Assembly (NCBI GenBank): GCA_028864955.1
Contig: JAGWLE010000017.1
Span: 1-11,042, forward strand
Length of the DNA stretch: 11,042 nt
Reading direction: 5' to 3'
From: Patescibacteria group bacterium
GTDB lineage: Bacteria; Patescibacteriota; Minisyncoccia; Phycocordibacterales; PALSA-1337
Shown here: piece after piece, positions 1-6,899 of the stretch
Layout: every line of letters begins with the position of its first letter
How positions within the stretch are numbered: position 1 is the stretch's first letter
Position numbers and translations under genes: made by a program
The notes under the pieces: generated by a model
What the model was told of the DNA's origin: nothing
Databases searched by the model: none
Seen by the model: only the letters and a program-made list of their open reading frames with translations

Positions 1-911
1 ACGTGCTCATCTCGTTTATGACGTCTATCGATCGATTGCTGTCAGATGATACTGCGTACCAATCGCTGCAGAAGATGGGCGTCAAGGTGATGGTTGCTGG
101 CTGTGATGGCTATATGTACAAAACGCCTATCTATGCCCTTTTCAGACAATTCATAAATCCCCGAATGATCATGCCGACGCTCGCGAGCATCAAGGCGTCG
201 CGCCGGCTCGATCACGTGCTTGCGTATTCTTCGAAAACGGCTGATTACTTTGCTGGCGCACGATTCGTGCCACGGAACCGCATTTCAATTACAGGCAATG
301 CCATAGATACGTCGATGCTGAATCGCACTTACCATGAGCTCATGGCTGCAGGCGTTGTGCGCGTGCCGAACAAGATTGTCTACGCAGGTCGTCTTTCGAC
401 TGGCAAGAAGCCACGCCTCCTCGTCGAAGCCTTTGCCGAAGTCATAAAGAAATTTCCTGACGCAACTCTCGAATTTGTCGGTGAAGGTTCAGAACGCGGA
501 CCCGCCGAGGAACTGGCCAAGAGACTTGGTGTCGATAGCGCCGTGACATTCGTCGGCGGCGTCTACGACGATAAGCTCATGGCCGAGCATCTCGCGCGCG
601 CCTCACTCGCTGTCATGCCTGCGCTCGGCGGCCTCGGTTTTAACTCTGCCATGGCATGTGGTCTGCCCCTCGTCTACACCGACGCCGACGGCACAGAGAA
701 TGAGCTCTTCAAGGAACCTGGACTTGGCTGGTATTTCGACGGGACAAAAAAGGATTTGGTGAGAATGATTTCGATCGCTCTTGCCTCACCGGAGAGAATG
801 CATGAGTATGGCGATGAAGGTGAGAAAGTAATCATGCAAAAATATACGATAGCGAACATGGTCGAGAAGTATGTGAGTGCAATAAATCATGCCAACCAAA
901 AGACCTCTTAA
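1..911 (+). CDS. GT4-family glycosyltransferase, 5' partial
   Basis: A GT-B fold glycosyltransferase expected to act in the cytoplasm, moving a sugar from a nucleotide donor to a growing lipid-linked glycan. The reading frame is already open at base 3 and about 302 residues are visible. GT4 enzymes usually have about 360-400, so the N-terminus probably lies upstream of the window; the GTG at base 3 is unlikely to be the true start. The C-terminal donor domain is clear: the IVYAGRLSTGKKP strand-loop, then LEFVGEGSER, VTFVGGVYDD and the AMACGLPLV segment. The usual EX7E acidic pair is absent: the second Glu before AMACG is Ser and the first falls on Ala. It ends in TAA at 909-911 and overlaps the next gene by 23 bases. 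Acceptor and sugar cannot be read from sequence. Confidence 0.85.
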   Translation, partial: VLISFMTSIDRLLSDDTAYQSLQKMGVKVMVAGCDGYMYKTPIYALFRQFINPRMIMPTLASIKASRRLDHVLAYSSKTADYFAGARFVPRNRISITGNAIDTSMLNRTYHELMAAGVVRVPNKIVYAGRLSTGKKPRLLVEAFAEVIKKFPDATLEFVGEGSERGPAEELAKRLGVDSAVTFVGGVYDDKLMAEHLARASLAVMPALGGLGFNSAMACGLPLVYTDADGTENELFKEPGLGWYFDGTKKDLVRMISIALASPERMHEYGDEGEKVIMQKYTIANMVEKYVSAINHANQKTS

Positions 912-1962
912 AATTCTCAACATTGTCGGAGCGCGCCCAAATTTCATGAAGATGGCGGCACTTTATGCTGCGTACAGAAAGCATCCACAAGAGATTATTC
1001 CTATTCTCGTAAATACACGACAACATGCTGATCCAAAGATGTCGGACGTATTCCTCAAGAGTCTTGATCTGCCTCAACCTGAATACGATGCGATTATAGA
1101 TATTGAGTCAGTTATTAAAAAAGAAACGCCTGACATCGTACTCGTCGTCGGTGATGTGAATTCTACATTGGCTGGCGCAAAAGCTGCACAGAAATGTGGC
1201 GTGCCAGTAGCTCATGTCGAATCAGGTCTGCGTTCAGGAGATCAAACTATGCCCGAGGAACGCAATCGTATCGCAGTCGACAAGATTTCGCAGTGGCTTT
1301 TCGTCACAGAGCAGTCGGGTATGGATAATCTCAAAAAGGAAGGATTAGATACGTCACATGCACATTTAGTTGGTAACGTCATGATAGATACACTTATCCG
1401 CATGATGCCACAGATCGATGCTTCGCCCGCATATCAAACAATAAGTGATCCAAAATTGAAATATGCCGTAATGACGATGCATCGTCCGGCGAACGTTGAC
1501 ACAAAAAATGGTTTAAAATCTATTTTTGAGGTTATTCATATCGTTGCAAAGAATAATTTGCTAGTCGTGTTCCCCATTCATCCTCGTACACTGAATAATG
1601 TTGAAGCTGAGCCGGAATTAAAAAAACAACTTGAACAAACGAAAAATCTGATACCCTCTGGCCCGATGCCATATATCGATTTTATGAATGTTGTTAAGCA
1701 TGCGACTGTCGTACTGACCGACTCCGGCGGTATTCAAGAGGAAGCCGCGTATCTCAAAAAACCAACAATTACACTTCGCGATTCAACAGAGCGGCCCTCG
1801 ACTGTTGACTGTGGTGCAAATCATATTTGCTCTCTATCAAAGTTGCCTCTTATTGAGAAAACACTTAAGGAAATACTGGCCGATTCAAACATTAAGATCG
1901 CCGACGTGCCTTTCAATGATGGTCAAGCTGCTGACAGAATTGTTGATATACTACTCTCATGA
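889..1962 (+). CDS. wecB: Non-hydrolysing UDP-N-acetylglucosamine 2-epimerase
   Basis: Interconverts UDP-GlcNAc and UDP-ManNAc in the cytoplasm, supplying ManNAc-type donors for surface glycans (WecB/MnaA family). Visible signatures are VGARPNFMKMAAL near the N-terminus, TRQHADPKMSDVF, VVGDVNSTLAG, HVESGLRSGD followed by MPEERNR, MTMHRPANVD, PIHPRT, LTDSGGIQEEA and TERPSTVDCGANH. The residues matching E. coli WecB Asp95, Glu117, Glu131 and His213 appear as D89, E111, E123 or E124, and H198. Length is 357 residues, slightly short: about 16 residues are missing between PEYD and TPDIVLVVGD, where relatives carry a Gly-rich His/Thr-Glu loop. The ATG at 889 is forced by the VGARPN motif just after it, so the 23-base overlap with the upstream glycosyltransferase is real. 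No Shine-Dalgarno is visible. No UDP-ManNAc dehydrogenase lies in the window. The middle of the gene is markedly AT-rich. Confidence 0.93.
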   Translation: MPTKRPLKILNIVGARPNFMKMAALYAAYRKHPQEIIPILVNTRQHADPKMSDVFLKSLDLPQPEYDAIIDIESVIKKETPDIVLVVGDVNSTLAGAKAAQKCGVPVAHVESGLRSGDQTMPEERNRIAVDKISQWLFVTEQSGMDNLKKEGLDTSHAHLVGNVMIDTLIRMMPQIDASPAYQTISDPKLKYAVMTMHRPANVDTKNGLKSIFEVIHIVAKNNLLVVFPIHPRTLNNVEAEPELKKQLEQTKNLIPSGPMPYIDFMNVVKHATVVLTDSGGIQEEAAYLKKPTITLRDSTERPSTVDCGANHICSLSKLPLIEKTLKEILADSNIKIADVPFNDGQAADRIVDILLS

Positions 1963-2765
1963 GTATCAAGAGCTCTATAAAAGATTTACTGCCACCGATT
2001 ATCATTCGACTCGCGCAGAAAACACCTAAGTATGGTTTCTTTGGTTCCTACAATTCATGGGCAGAAGCAATCAAAGCTTCGAAAGGCTACGACGATCCAG
2101 CGATTATCGAAAAAGTCAGATCATCACTCATGAAGGTCAAGCGAGGTGAAGTTGCCTATGAGCGCGATTCGGTCGTATTCGATGAAATACAGTATTCATG
2201 GCCAGTATTGGCGGGACTTCTGTGGGCGGCGAACGCGAATGATGGTCGGCTCAATGTGATCGACTTCGGCGGCTCGCTCGGCAGCAGCTACTTCCAGAAT
2301 CTTCCCTTTCTCAAAGATCTGTCTGAACTCTCGTGGACGATCGTTGAGCAGAAAAACTTTGTTGATATTGGTAAAAAGGAATTCGAGGATAATCAGCTGA
2401 AATTTGCGTATGCTATCGACGACGCCAAAAAGTCCGAGGTTATATTGCTTTCAAGCGTCATTCAGTATCTCGAAAAGCCTTATGAAATGCTCGAGAAGAT
2501 TGTGGGGCATGGATTTCGATATGTGATATTCGATCGCACAGCATTCTTGTCTGATCATGATCGACTGACAGTGCAAAAAGTACCACCGAGAATTTATGAC
2601 GCCTCGTATCCAGCATGGTTCTTGAGCGAGAATAAATTCAAGCAGATGTTCAGCGGTACATACGATCTTGTCGCTGAATTCGATTCACTGGCAGGCAACA
2701 TGCGCGTGAATAATCCGGCAGAGCAGGCTCACGAAAAAGGATTTATCTTTAAGAGAAAACCATGA
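1959..2765 (+). CDS. TIGR04325-family SAM methyltransferase
   Basis: A 268-residue protein resembling the TIGR04325 (LIC12133-type) putative methyltransferases, which recur in polysaccharide and O-antigen clusters. The early GFFGSYNSWAEA segment is typical of that family, as is the VIDFGGSLGSSYFQN segment, the glycine-rich SAM-binding loop (about residues 99-113). WTIVEQKNFVDIG matches the acidic strand-2 position, and LLSSVIQYLEKPYEMLEKI the later strand and helix. The substrate is unknown; a sugar hydroxyl or amine is likely from context. The start ATG overlaps the epimerase stop as ATGA (1959-1962), and its own stop overlaps the next start the same way (2762-2765), which suggests translational coupling. 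Composition is intermediate, more AT-rich than the dTDP-sugar genes downstream. Methyltransferase family is fairly secure; reaction is not. Confidence 0.82.
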   Translation: MSIKSSIKDLLPPIIIRLAQKTPKYGFFGSYNSWAEAIKASKGYDDPAIIEKVRSSLMKVKRGEVAYERDSVVFDEIQYSWPVLAGLLWAANANDGRLNVIDFGGSLGSSYFQNLPFLKDLSELSWTIVEQKNFVDIGKKEFEDNQLKFAYAIDDAKKSEVILLSSVIQYLEKPYEMLEKIVGHGFRYVIFDRTAFLSDHDRLTVQKVPPRIYDASYPAWFLSENKFKQMFSGTYDLVAEFDSLAGNMRVNNPAEQAHEKGFIFKRKP

Positions 2766-3679
2766 CCCGCCACTTCTGCACGCTCTTCGATAAAGGTTTC
2801 CTCACTCGTGGCATGGCGCTCCACGAATCGCTCGTGAAATGGTCGCCGGATTTCGTGCTCTGGATGATGTGTAATGACTCCGAAAGCTACGAAATGCTCA
2901 CGAAGCTCGCCTTACCAAACGTCAAGCTCCTCAAAATGTCTGACGTTGAAGCCGATGATCCACGCGTGCTGGCCGTCAAACCTTCGCGGAAAATGAATGA
3001 ATATTGCTGGATGTTCAGCTCCGTTCTACCGCTGTATATACTCGAACACAATCCCGAACTTGACATGATCACGTATCTCGATGCCGATCTCTACTATTAC
3101 GCGTCGCCTGATCCGATATATCAAGAATTCGGTGCCAACTCAATCCTCATCATCCCCCATGGTTTTTCGGAGAAAAATAAAGACAAAGCCAAGACCAGCG
3201 GCATATACAATGTCGGCATGATGATATTCAGAAACGACCAGAACGGCCTCGAGTGTCTGCGCTGGTGGAAGGATCGCGTCATCGAGTGGTGTTTCGAAAC
3301 ATACGAGAATGGCAAACTTGGCGACCAAATGTATCTCAACGATTGGCCGACGCGATTCAAGAGCGTCCATGTTCTCAAAAATATTGGTGCGAATGTCGCC
3401 TCATGGAACATTGACCGCTACAAATCACTTCATCCACCTCTCATCTTCTTCCATTTTCATGGCTTGCTAATATATGCAGGTTGGTACGGCAAAGCCTGCT
3501 TCTATCCTGCCACAATCTTCGACCGACAGGCATATCGCGTTTATCTACAAGCCATCCGACGCGCCTACGCTAAGGTTCAAACCATCGATCCATCATGGAA
3601 ATACGGCTTCGTGAAGCCGCTTGATATATTCCGCCTCTTGAAGCAATATATAGGCTTATGCAGGAGAGAATTCTCGTAA
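2762..3679 (+). CDS. GT8-like (GT-A fold) glycosyltransferase
   Basis: A 305-residue protein with the layout of GT8-like nucleotide-sugar transferases. It opens with HFCTLFDKGFLTRGMALHES, the usual 'strand then call of the acceptor helix' start. A YLDADLYYY segment carries the metal-binding DxD (D107, D109). YNVGMMIFRND, LGDQMYLNDWP (GDQ at 187-189) and a late HFHG (231-234) follow, all in the order expected for this fold; the late His is a usual second metal ligand. It probably transfers a hexose in the cytoplasm. There is no signal peptide or clear membrane segment. It starts within an ATGA overlap with the methyltransferase gene, and its 3' end overlaps rmlB by 22 bases. Exact family assignment (GT8 proper or an unclassified relative) cannot be settled by eye; donor and acceptor are unknown. 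Confidence 0.75.
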   Translation: MTRHFCTLFDKGFLTRGMALHESLVKWSPDFVLWMMCNDSESYEMLTKLALPNVKLLKMSDVEADDPRVLAVKPSRKMNEYCWMFSSVLPLYILEHNPELDMITYLDADLYYYASPDPIYQEFGANSILIIPHGFSEKNKDKAKTSGIYNVGMMIFRNDQNGLECLRWWKDRVIEWCFETYENGKLGDQMYLNDWPTRFKSVHVLKNIGANVASWNIDRYKSLHPPLIFFHFHGLLIYAGWYGKACFYPATIFDRQAYRVYLQAIRRAYAKVQTIDPSWKYGFVKPLDIFRLLKQYIGLCRREFS

Positions 3680-4650
3680 CCGGCGGCCTCGGCTTTATCG
3701 GCAGTCATTTCGTCGAATTGGCCCTCTCCAAGGGCTATTTCGTCATCAACGTCGACAAAATGACCTACGCTATCCGCGAGGATCTCGACTTCGAGAAGCA
3801 CAAAAACTATCGCTTCGTGAAGCGCGACATCTGTGATCTGCGCCGCCTGCCCGACAACATCAAGTACATCGTCAACTTTGCCGCCGAATCCCACGTCGAT
3901 AATTCCATCCGCGATAATTCCGCCTTTTTCCACAGCAACGTTCGCGGTGTTTATAATCTGCTCGAATTGGTGCGCAAAACGCCAAAAGAAAAACGGCCTG
4001 TCTTTGTCCAGATATCAACAGATGAAGTCTATGGCGATATTTTGAACGGTTCATTCGAGGAAACTGACAGGCTTGCTCCGTCCAATCCTTATTCCGCTAC
4101 CAAGGCCGCAGCCGATCAATTGGTTCTCGGCTGGACGCGCACACATGGTCTCCGCACCAGGATATGTCGAAGCAGCAATAACTATGGTTTCGGCCAGCGC
4201 GCCGAAAAACTCATCCCCAAGACGATGAAACTAGCGATCAAGAATCAAAAAGTTGGCGTGCACGGCGACGGCACATATACGCGTGAATGGACATTTGTCG
4301 GCGACAACTGTCACGGCATCATGTGTGTCATGGAAAAAGGCCTGGATGGCGAAATCTACAATATTTCCGCCGGCGAAGAGCTTTCAAATCTCAATGTCGT
4401 CAAAACCATTCTCAAAGTCTACGACAGGCCGGCCGATCTCTACGAGTTCGTCAAAGATCGTCCTGGCCAGGACGTCCGTTATTCTGTCGACAGCTCAAAG
4501 ATCCGCACCCTCGGCTGGAAACCGCAGATGACGCTCGAGAAATATTTGCCGATCTGCAAAGAGCTCAATGAGTATCGCCGCAAGAATATGCCGCCCGGCA
4601 GAAAAGAAAAGCTCTTGAATATGCTCGGCGTTTATTCGAAGCGTACATAA
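3658..4650 (+). CDS. rmlB: dTDP-glucose 4,6-dehydratase (RmlB-like)
   Basis: Extended short-chain dehydrogenase/reductase that oxidises and dehydrates dTDP-glucose to dTDP-4-keto-6-deoxyglucose, the entry to most dTDP-deoxysugars. The NAD-binding GxxGxxG is G9-G12-G15 in VTGGLGFIGSH. AAESHVDNSI is the conserved loop after strand 4. The active-site Thr-Asp-Glu is T121-D122-E123 in STDEVYGD, and the catalytic YxxxK is Y145/K149 in NPYSATKAAAD. SSNNYGFGQ and the KLIPK and TREWTFVGDN segments form the sugar-nucleotide site. The Asp-Glu pair separates it from plain epimerases. Length (330) is normal. The ATG at 3658 is required because the Rossmann motif follows immediately, so the 22-base overlap with the previous gene is genuine. 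rmlA, rmlC and rmlD are not present, and the following two genes indicate the product goes to an aminosugar rather than rhamnose. Confidence 0.9.
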   Translation: MQERILVTGGLGFIGSHFVELALSKGYFVINVDKMTYAIREDLDFEKHKNYRFVKRDICDLRRLPDNIKYIVNFAAESHVDNSIRDNSAFFHSNVRGVYNLLELVRKTPKEKRPVFVQISTDEVYGDILNGSFEETDRLAPSNPYSATKAAADQLVLGWTRTHGLRTRICRSSNNYGFGQRAEKLIPKTMKLAIKNQKVGVHGDGTYTREWTFVGDNCHGIMCVMEKGLDGEIYNISAGEELSNLNVVKTILKVYDRPADLYEFVKDRPGQDVRYSVDSSKIRTLGWKPQMTLEKYLPICKELNEYRRKNMPPGRKEKLLNMLGVYSKRT

Positions 4651-4659
4651 CCAAACATC

Positions 4660-4668
4660 TGCTACAAT
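4660..4668 (+). promoter_or_regulatory. Putative extended -10 promoter, near-leaderless
   Basis: The 29-base gap after rmlB holds TGCTACAAT, an extended -10 (TGn plus TACAAT, one mismatch to TATAAT). The hexamer ends 11 bases before the ATG of the ketoisomerase gene. Transcription starting about seven bases downstream would leave a leader of only a few bases, and no Shine-Dalgarno is present. I see no convincing -35. The same TAYAATATCC string precedes gtrA on the other strand. It may be an internal promoter letting the last three genes be expressed apart from the upstream run. Confidence 0.45.
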
Positions 4669-4679
4669 ATCCCAATCAC

Positions 4680-5126
4680 ATGAACAAAAAAATCACCTCG
4701 AAACGCCACGGCATAGATCTGTATAAGATCATCACCTTCCCTTCTGCCGATACAAAAAACGGCGTGCTCTACATGATGCAGCATGATGACACTGGCAAAG
4801 AATCAGCCGTACCATTCATGGTCAAGCGCACGCTTGTCATGAAAGGCATGAATGGTCATGACAAACGCGGCGCTCATACACATCACAAAACGAACCAGAT
4901 ATTGATCTGCATTTCTGGAACCTGCGATGTCGATCTTGATGACGGTGAGCGTAGAGAGACCGTCAGGCTCGATTCGCCGAACAAAGGCTTGCTGCTCTAC
5001 CCTTACGTCTGGCACGTCATGCATAACTTCGCGCCAGGCACGATCTTGCTCGATTTGACCGATTCGGAATATGACGAACGCGATTACATCAGAAACTATG
5101 AAGATTTCCTTCAACAACTTCAGTAA
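4680..5126 (+). CDS. dTDP-4-keto-6-deoxyhexose 3,4-ketoisomerase (FdtA/QdtA, WxcM-like cupin)
   Basis: A small cupin enzyme (148 residues) that moves the keto group of the RmlB product from C4 to C3, preparing C3 for amination. The cupin core shows RGAHTHHKTNQ, with the histidines H66 and H68 that fit the HxH catalytic pair of FdtA. It continues with ILICISGTCDVDLDDG, the family hallmark LDSPNKGLLLYPYVWHVMHNF, and the terminal YDERDYIRNYEDFL. Length matches stand-alone FdtA/QdtA. The product could be the galacto (FdtA) or gluco (QdtA) 3-keto sugar; I cannot decide from motifs. It sits directly between rmlB and the aminotransferase, the order expected for a dTDP-3-amino-3,6-dideoxyhexose route. 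It is the only plus-strand gene here preceded by a real gap, which carries a possible promoter. Confidence 0.88.
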   Translation: MNKKITSKRHGIDLYKIITFPSADTKNGVLYMMQHDDTGKESAVPFMVKRTLVMKGMNGHDKRGAHTHHKTNQILICISGTCDVDLDDGERRETVRLDSPNKGLLLYPYVWHVMHNFAPGTILLDLTDSEYDERDYIRNYEDFLQQLQ

Positions 5127-6207
5127 GCTGTACGGTACGGAAAAGATTGCCATCGATAGAGCCATCAAGAAAGTCCTTTCGTCTGGCCGTTATATTCTGG
5201 GTGATGAGGTCGCCGACTTTGAGAAAGACTTTGCCGCATATATCGGCGTCAGTCAGTGTGTCGGCGTGGCGAACGGCCTCGAGGCTTTGCAGATCGCCCT
5301 CATGGCCGCAGGAATAGGCCCGGGTGATGAAGTCATCACGACCGCGCATTCGGCCGCAGCCACAGCGCTTTCCATACGAGCCGTCGGCGCAAAGCCGGTT
5401 TTTATTGACATTGATGACTACTACCATTTGGATGCGGCGAAAATCGAATCAGCCATTACTTCAAAGACGCGGGCAATTATTCCCGTGCATCTCTATGGTC
5501 AAGCCTGCGACATGAACACGATCATGGATGTTGCCAAGAAACATAATTTAGTCGTCATCGAAGACTGCGCTCAAGCGCACGGTGCATTGTGGAATGGCCG
5601 GAAAGTCGGCAGTTTCGGCACAGCCGGCTGTTTCAGTTTCTACCCAACGAAAAACCTTGGAGCTGTCGGCGATGCCGGCGCGATCGTCACGCATGATTCG
5701 GCGTTCGCCGAGAAGTGCCGCATGATGCGCAATTATGGCCAAAGGAATCGCTACGAGCATGACGTTTATGGCATCAACAGCCGCCTCGATGAGATTCAAG
5801 CCGCGGTTTTGCGCGTACTCCTCAAGAAGCTCGATCGGAATAATAAACGACGTTTAACGATCGCTATGCAGTATTTGAAAGGGTTGAAAGACATCGGCGA
5901 TATCCAATTGCCGCGTCTTCGGATGCAGGCCGATCACGTCTTTCATTTATTCGTCATCGAGACGGGCCGGCGAGACGATCTCATGGCGCATCTCAAAGAA
6001 GCCGGCATTGATTCGCTTATTCATTATCCGATTCCCATCCATAAGCAGAGATCGTTGGCGGAATTCAATTCATTGTCATTGCCGGTGCTTGAATTAAAAG
6101 TAACGAGGATTCTATCGTTACCCGTTCATCCATATTTGACGACGACTGAAGTCAAGAAAGTGATCGCCGCGATAAAAAAATTCTATGAGTCACCGCTCAA
6201 TCCGTAA
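5098..6207 (+). CDS. DegT/DnrJ/EryC1/StrS sugar aminotransferase (FdtB/QdtB-like)
   Basis: PLP-dependent aminotransferase that would convert the 3-keto sugar made by the preceding enzyme to a dTDP-3-amino-3,6-dideoxyhexose, using glutamate as amine donor. From the ATG at 5098 it has 369 residues. Visible features are SGRYILGDEVADFE, VGVANGLEALQIAL, GDEVITTAHSAAATAL, VIEDCAQAHGA (D156 binds the pyridine nitrogen), and SFYPTKNLGAVGDAG with the Schiff-base Lys at K185. The later MMRNYGQRNRYEHDVYGINS and RLDEIQAAVL segments are also standard. The open frame extends to an ATG at 5071 (nine more residues), but family members normally begin as here at MKISFNN, so I prefer 5098. This start lies 29 bases inside the ketoisomerase gene. 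No Shine-Dalgarno is visible. Aminotransferase class is certain; the 3-position is inferred from context. Confidence 0.9.
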   Translation: MKISFNNFSKLYGTEKIAIDRAIKKVLSSGRYILGDEVADFEKDFAAYIGVSQCVGVANGLEALQIALMAAGIGPGDEVITTAHSAAATALSIRAVGAKPVFIDIDDYYHLDAAKIESAITSKTRAIIPVHLYGQACDMNTIMDVAKKHNLVVIEDCAQAHGALWNGRKVGSFGTAGCFSFYPTKNLGAVGDAGAIVTHDSAFAEKCRMMRNYGQRNRYEHDVYGINSRLDEIQAAVLRVLLKKLDRNNKRRLTIAMQYLKGLKDIGDIQLPRLRMQADHVFHLFVIETGRRDDLMAHLKEAGIDSLIHYPIPIHKQRSLAEFNSLSLPVLELKVTRILSLPVHPYLTTTEVKKVIAAIKKFYESPLNP

Positions 6208-6892
6208 ACTTTTCCAAAAGACCGGTTTTGATTTTCACCGGCACCGGCCGGAACCCAACAAGCTGGCCTGGCTTCGAGCCTTGAACGTGCAGACGGTTCT
6301 CGACGTCGGCGCCAATATCGGCCAATTTGCCCGTGAAGTCCGCGCGGTTCTGCCGACAGCATTCATCTATTCATTCGAGCCATTGAAAAGCTGTTTCGAT
6401 GAGCTCTCGAGAAACATGCTCACGGACCGCAATTTCAAGGCCTATAATTTTGCCTTGGGCGCGGCCAATGAGACCGTCACCATGAATAAAAGCGCCTATT
6501 CGCCGAGCTCGTCCATCCTGGCTATGTCAAAATCGCATAAGGATCTATTTCCGCAGACACAGAACAGCAGCCAAGAAGAGATCGCCATCAAAAGACTCGA
6601 CGATATCGCAGAATTCGATCCAGCCAAGCTCAATCGAGAGATTCTGGTAAAAATCGATACGCAGGGATTTGAGGAGAAAGTCATACGCGGCGCCACAAAA
6701 TTCCTGAAACAAACAAAGGTCATGATCGTCGAAAACTCATATCTGCCGCTGTATGAAGGCCAAGCCTTATTCGACGGCATATACCAGCAATTGAAAGCCT
6801 TGGGATTTGCGTACCACGGTTCCCTGCAACAGAAAGTTAACCCGAAGAGTGGCGAGATCCTCTTTGAAGATTCATTTTTTGTGCGTGACTGA
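6185..6892 (+). CDS. FkbM-family SAM methyltransferase
   Basis: A 235-residue O- or N-methyltransferase of the FkbM family, common in glycan clusters. SAM-binding motif I is VLDVGANIGQF (38-48). SFEPLKSCF supplies the acidic ribose-binding position (E65). The family hallmark KIDTQGFEEKVIRGA follows at 156-170, with IVENSYLPLYEGQ after it. The start ATG is 23 bases inside the aminotransferase gene. It ends in TGA at 6890-6892, seven bases from the stop of the opposing operon. It could methylate the aminosugar made by the three genes before it or another sugar of the chain; the sequence does not say. It is the last gene of the plus run. A T-run at about 6875-6880 lies inside the coding sequence, but no strong hairpin precedes it. 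Confidence 0.88.
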   Translation: MSHRSIRKLFQKTGFDFHRHRPEPNKLAWLRALNVQTVLDVGANIGQFAREVRAVLPTAFIYSFEPLKSCFDELSRNMLTDRNFKAYNFALGAANETVTMNKSAYSPSSSILAMSKSHKDLFPQTQNSSQEEIAIKRLDDIAEFDPAKLNREILVKIDTQGFEEKVIRGATKFLKQTKVMIVENSYLPLYEGQALFDGIYQQLKALGFAYHGSLQQKVNPKSGEILFEDSFFVRD

Positions 6893-6899
6893 TACGAGA

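Noticed and set aside
3647..3652. TATATA just before the rmlB ATG as a -10 box
   Set aside because: Only five bases separate it from the ATG, too close for a transcript start upstream of the codon, and it lies in coding sequence of the previous gene.
5071..5097. Earlier ATG for the aminotransferase at 5071
   Set aside because: It would add nine residues (MTNAITSET) with no family counterpart; the ATG at 5098 starts at the usual point. It cannot be fully excluded.
6863..6880. T-run near the end of the FkbM gene as an intrinsic terminator
   Set aside because: The only upstream pairing I find is a three-base GAG/CTC stem, too weak for a terminator hairpin.
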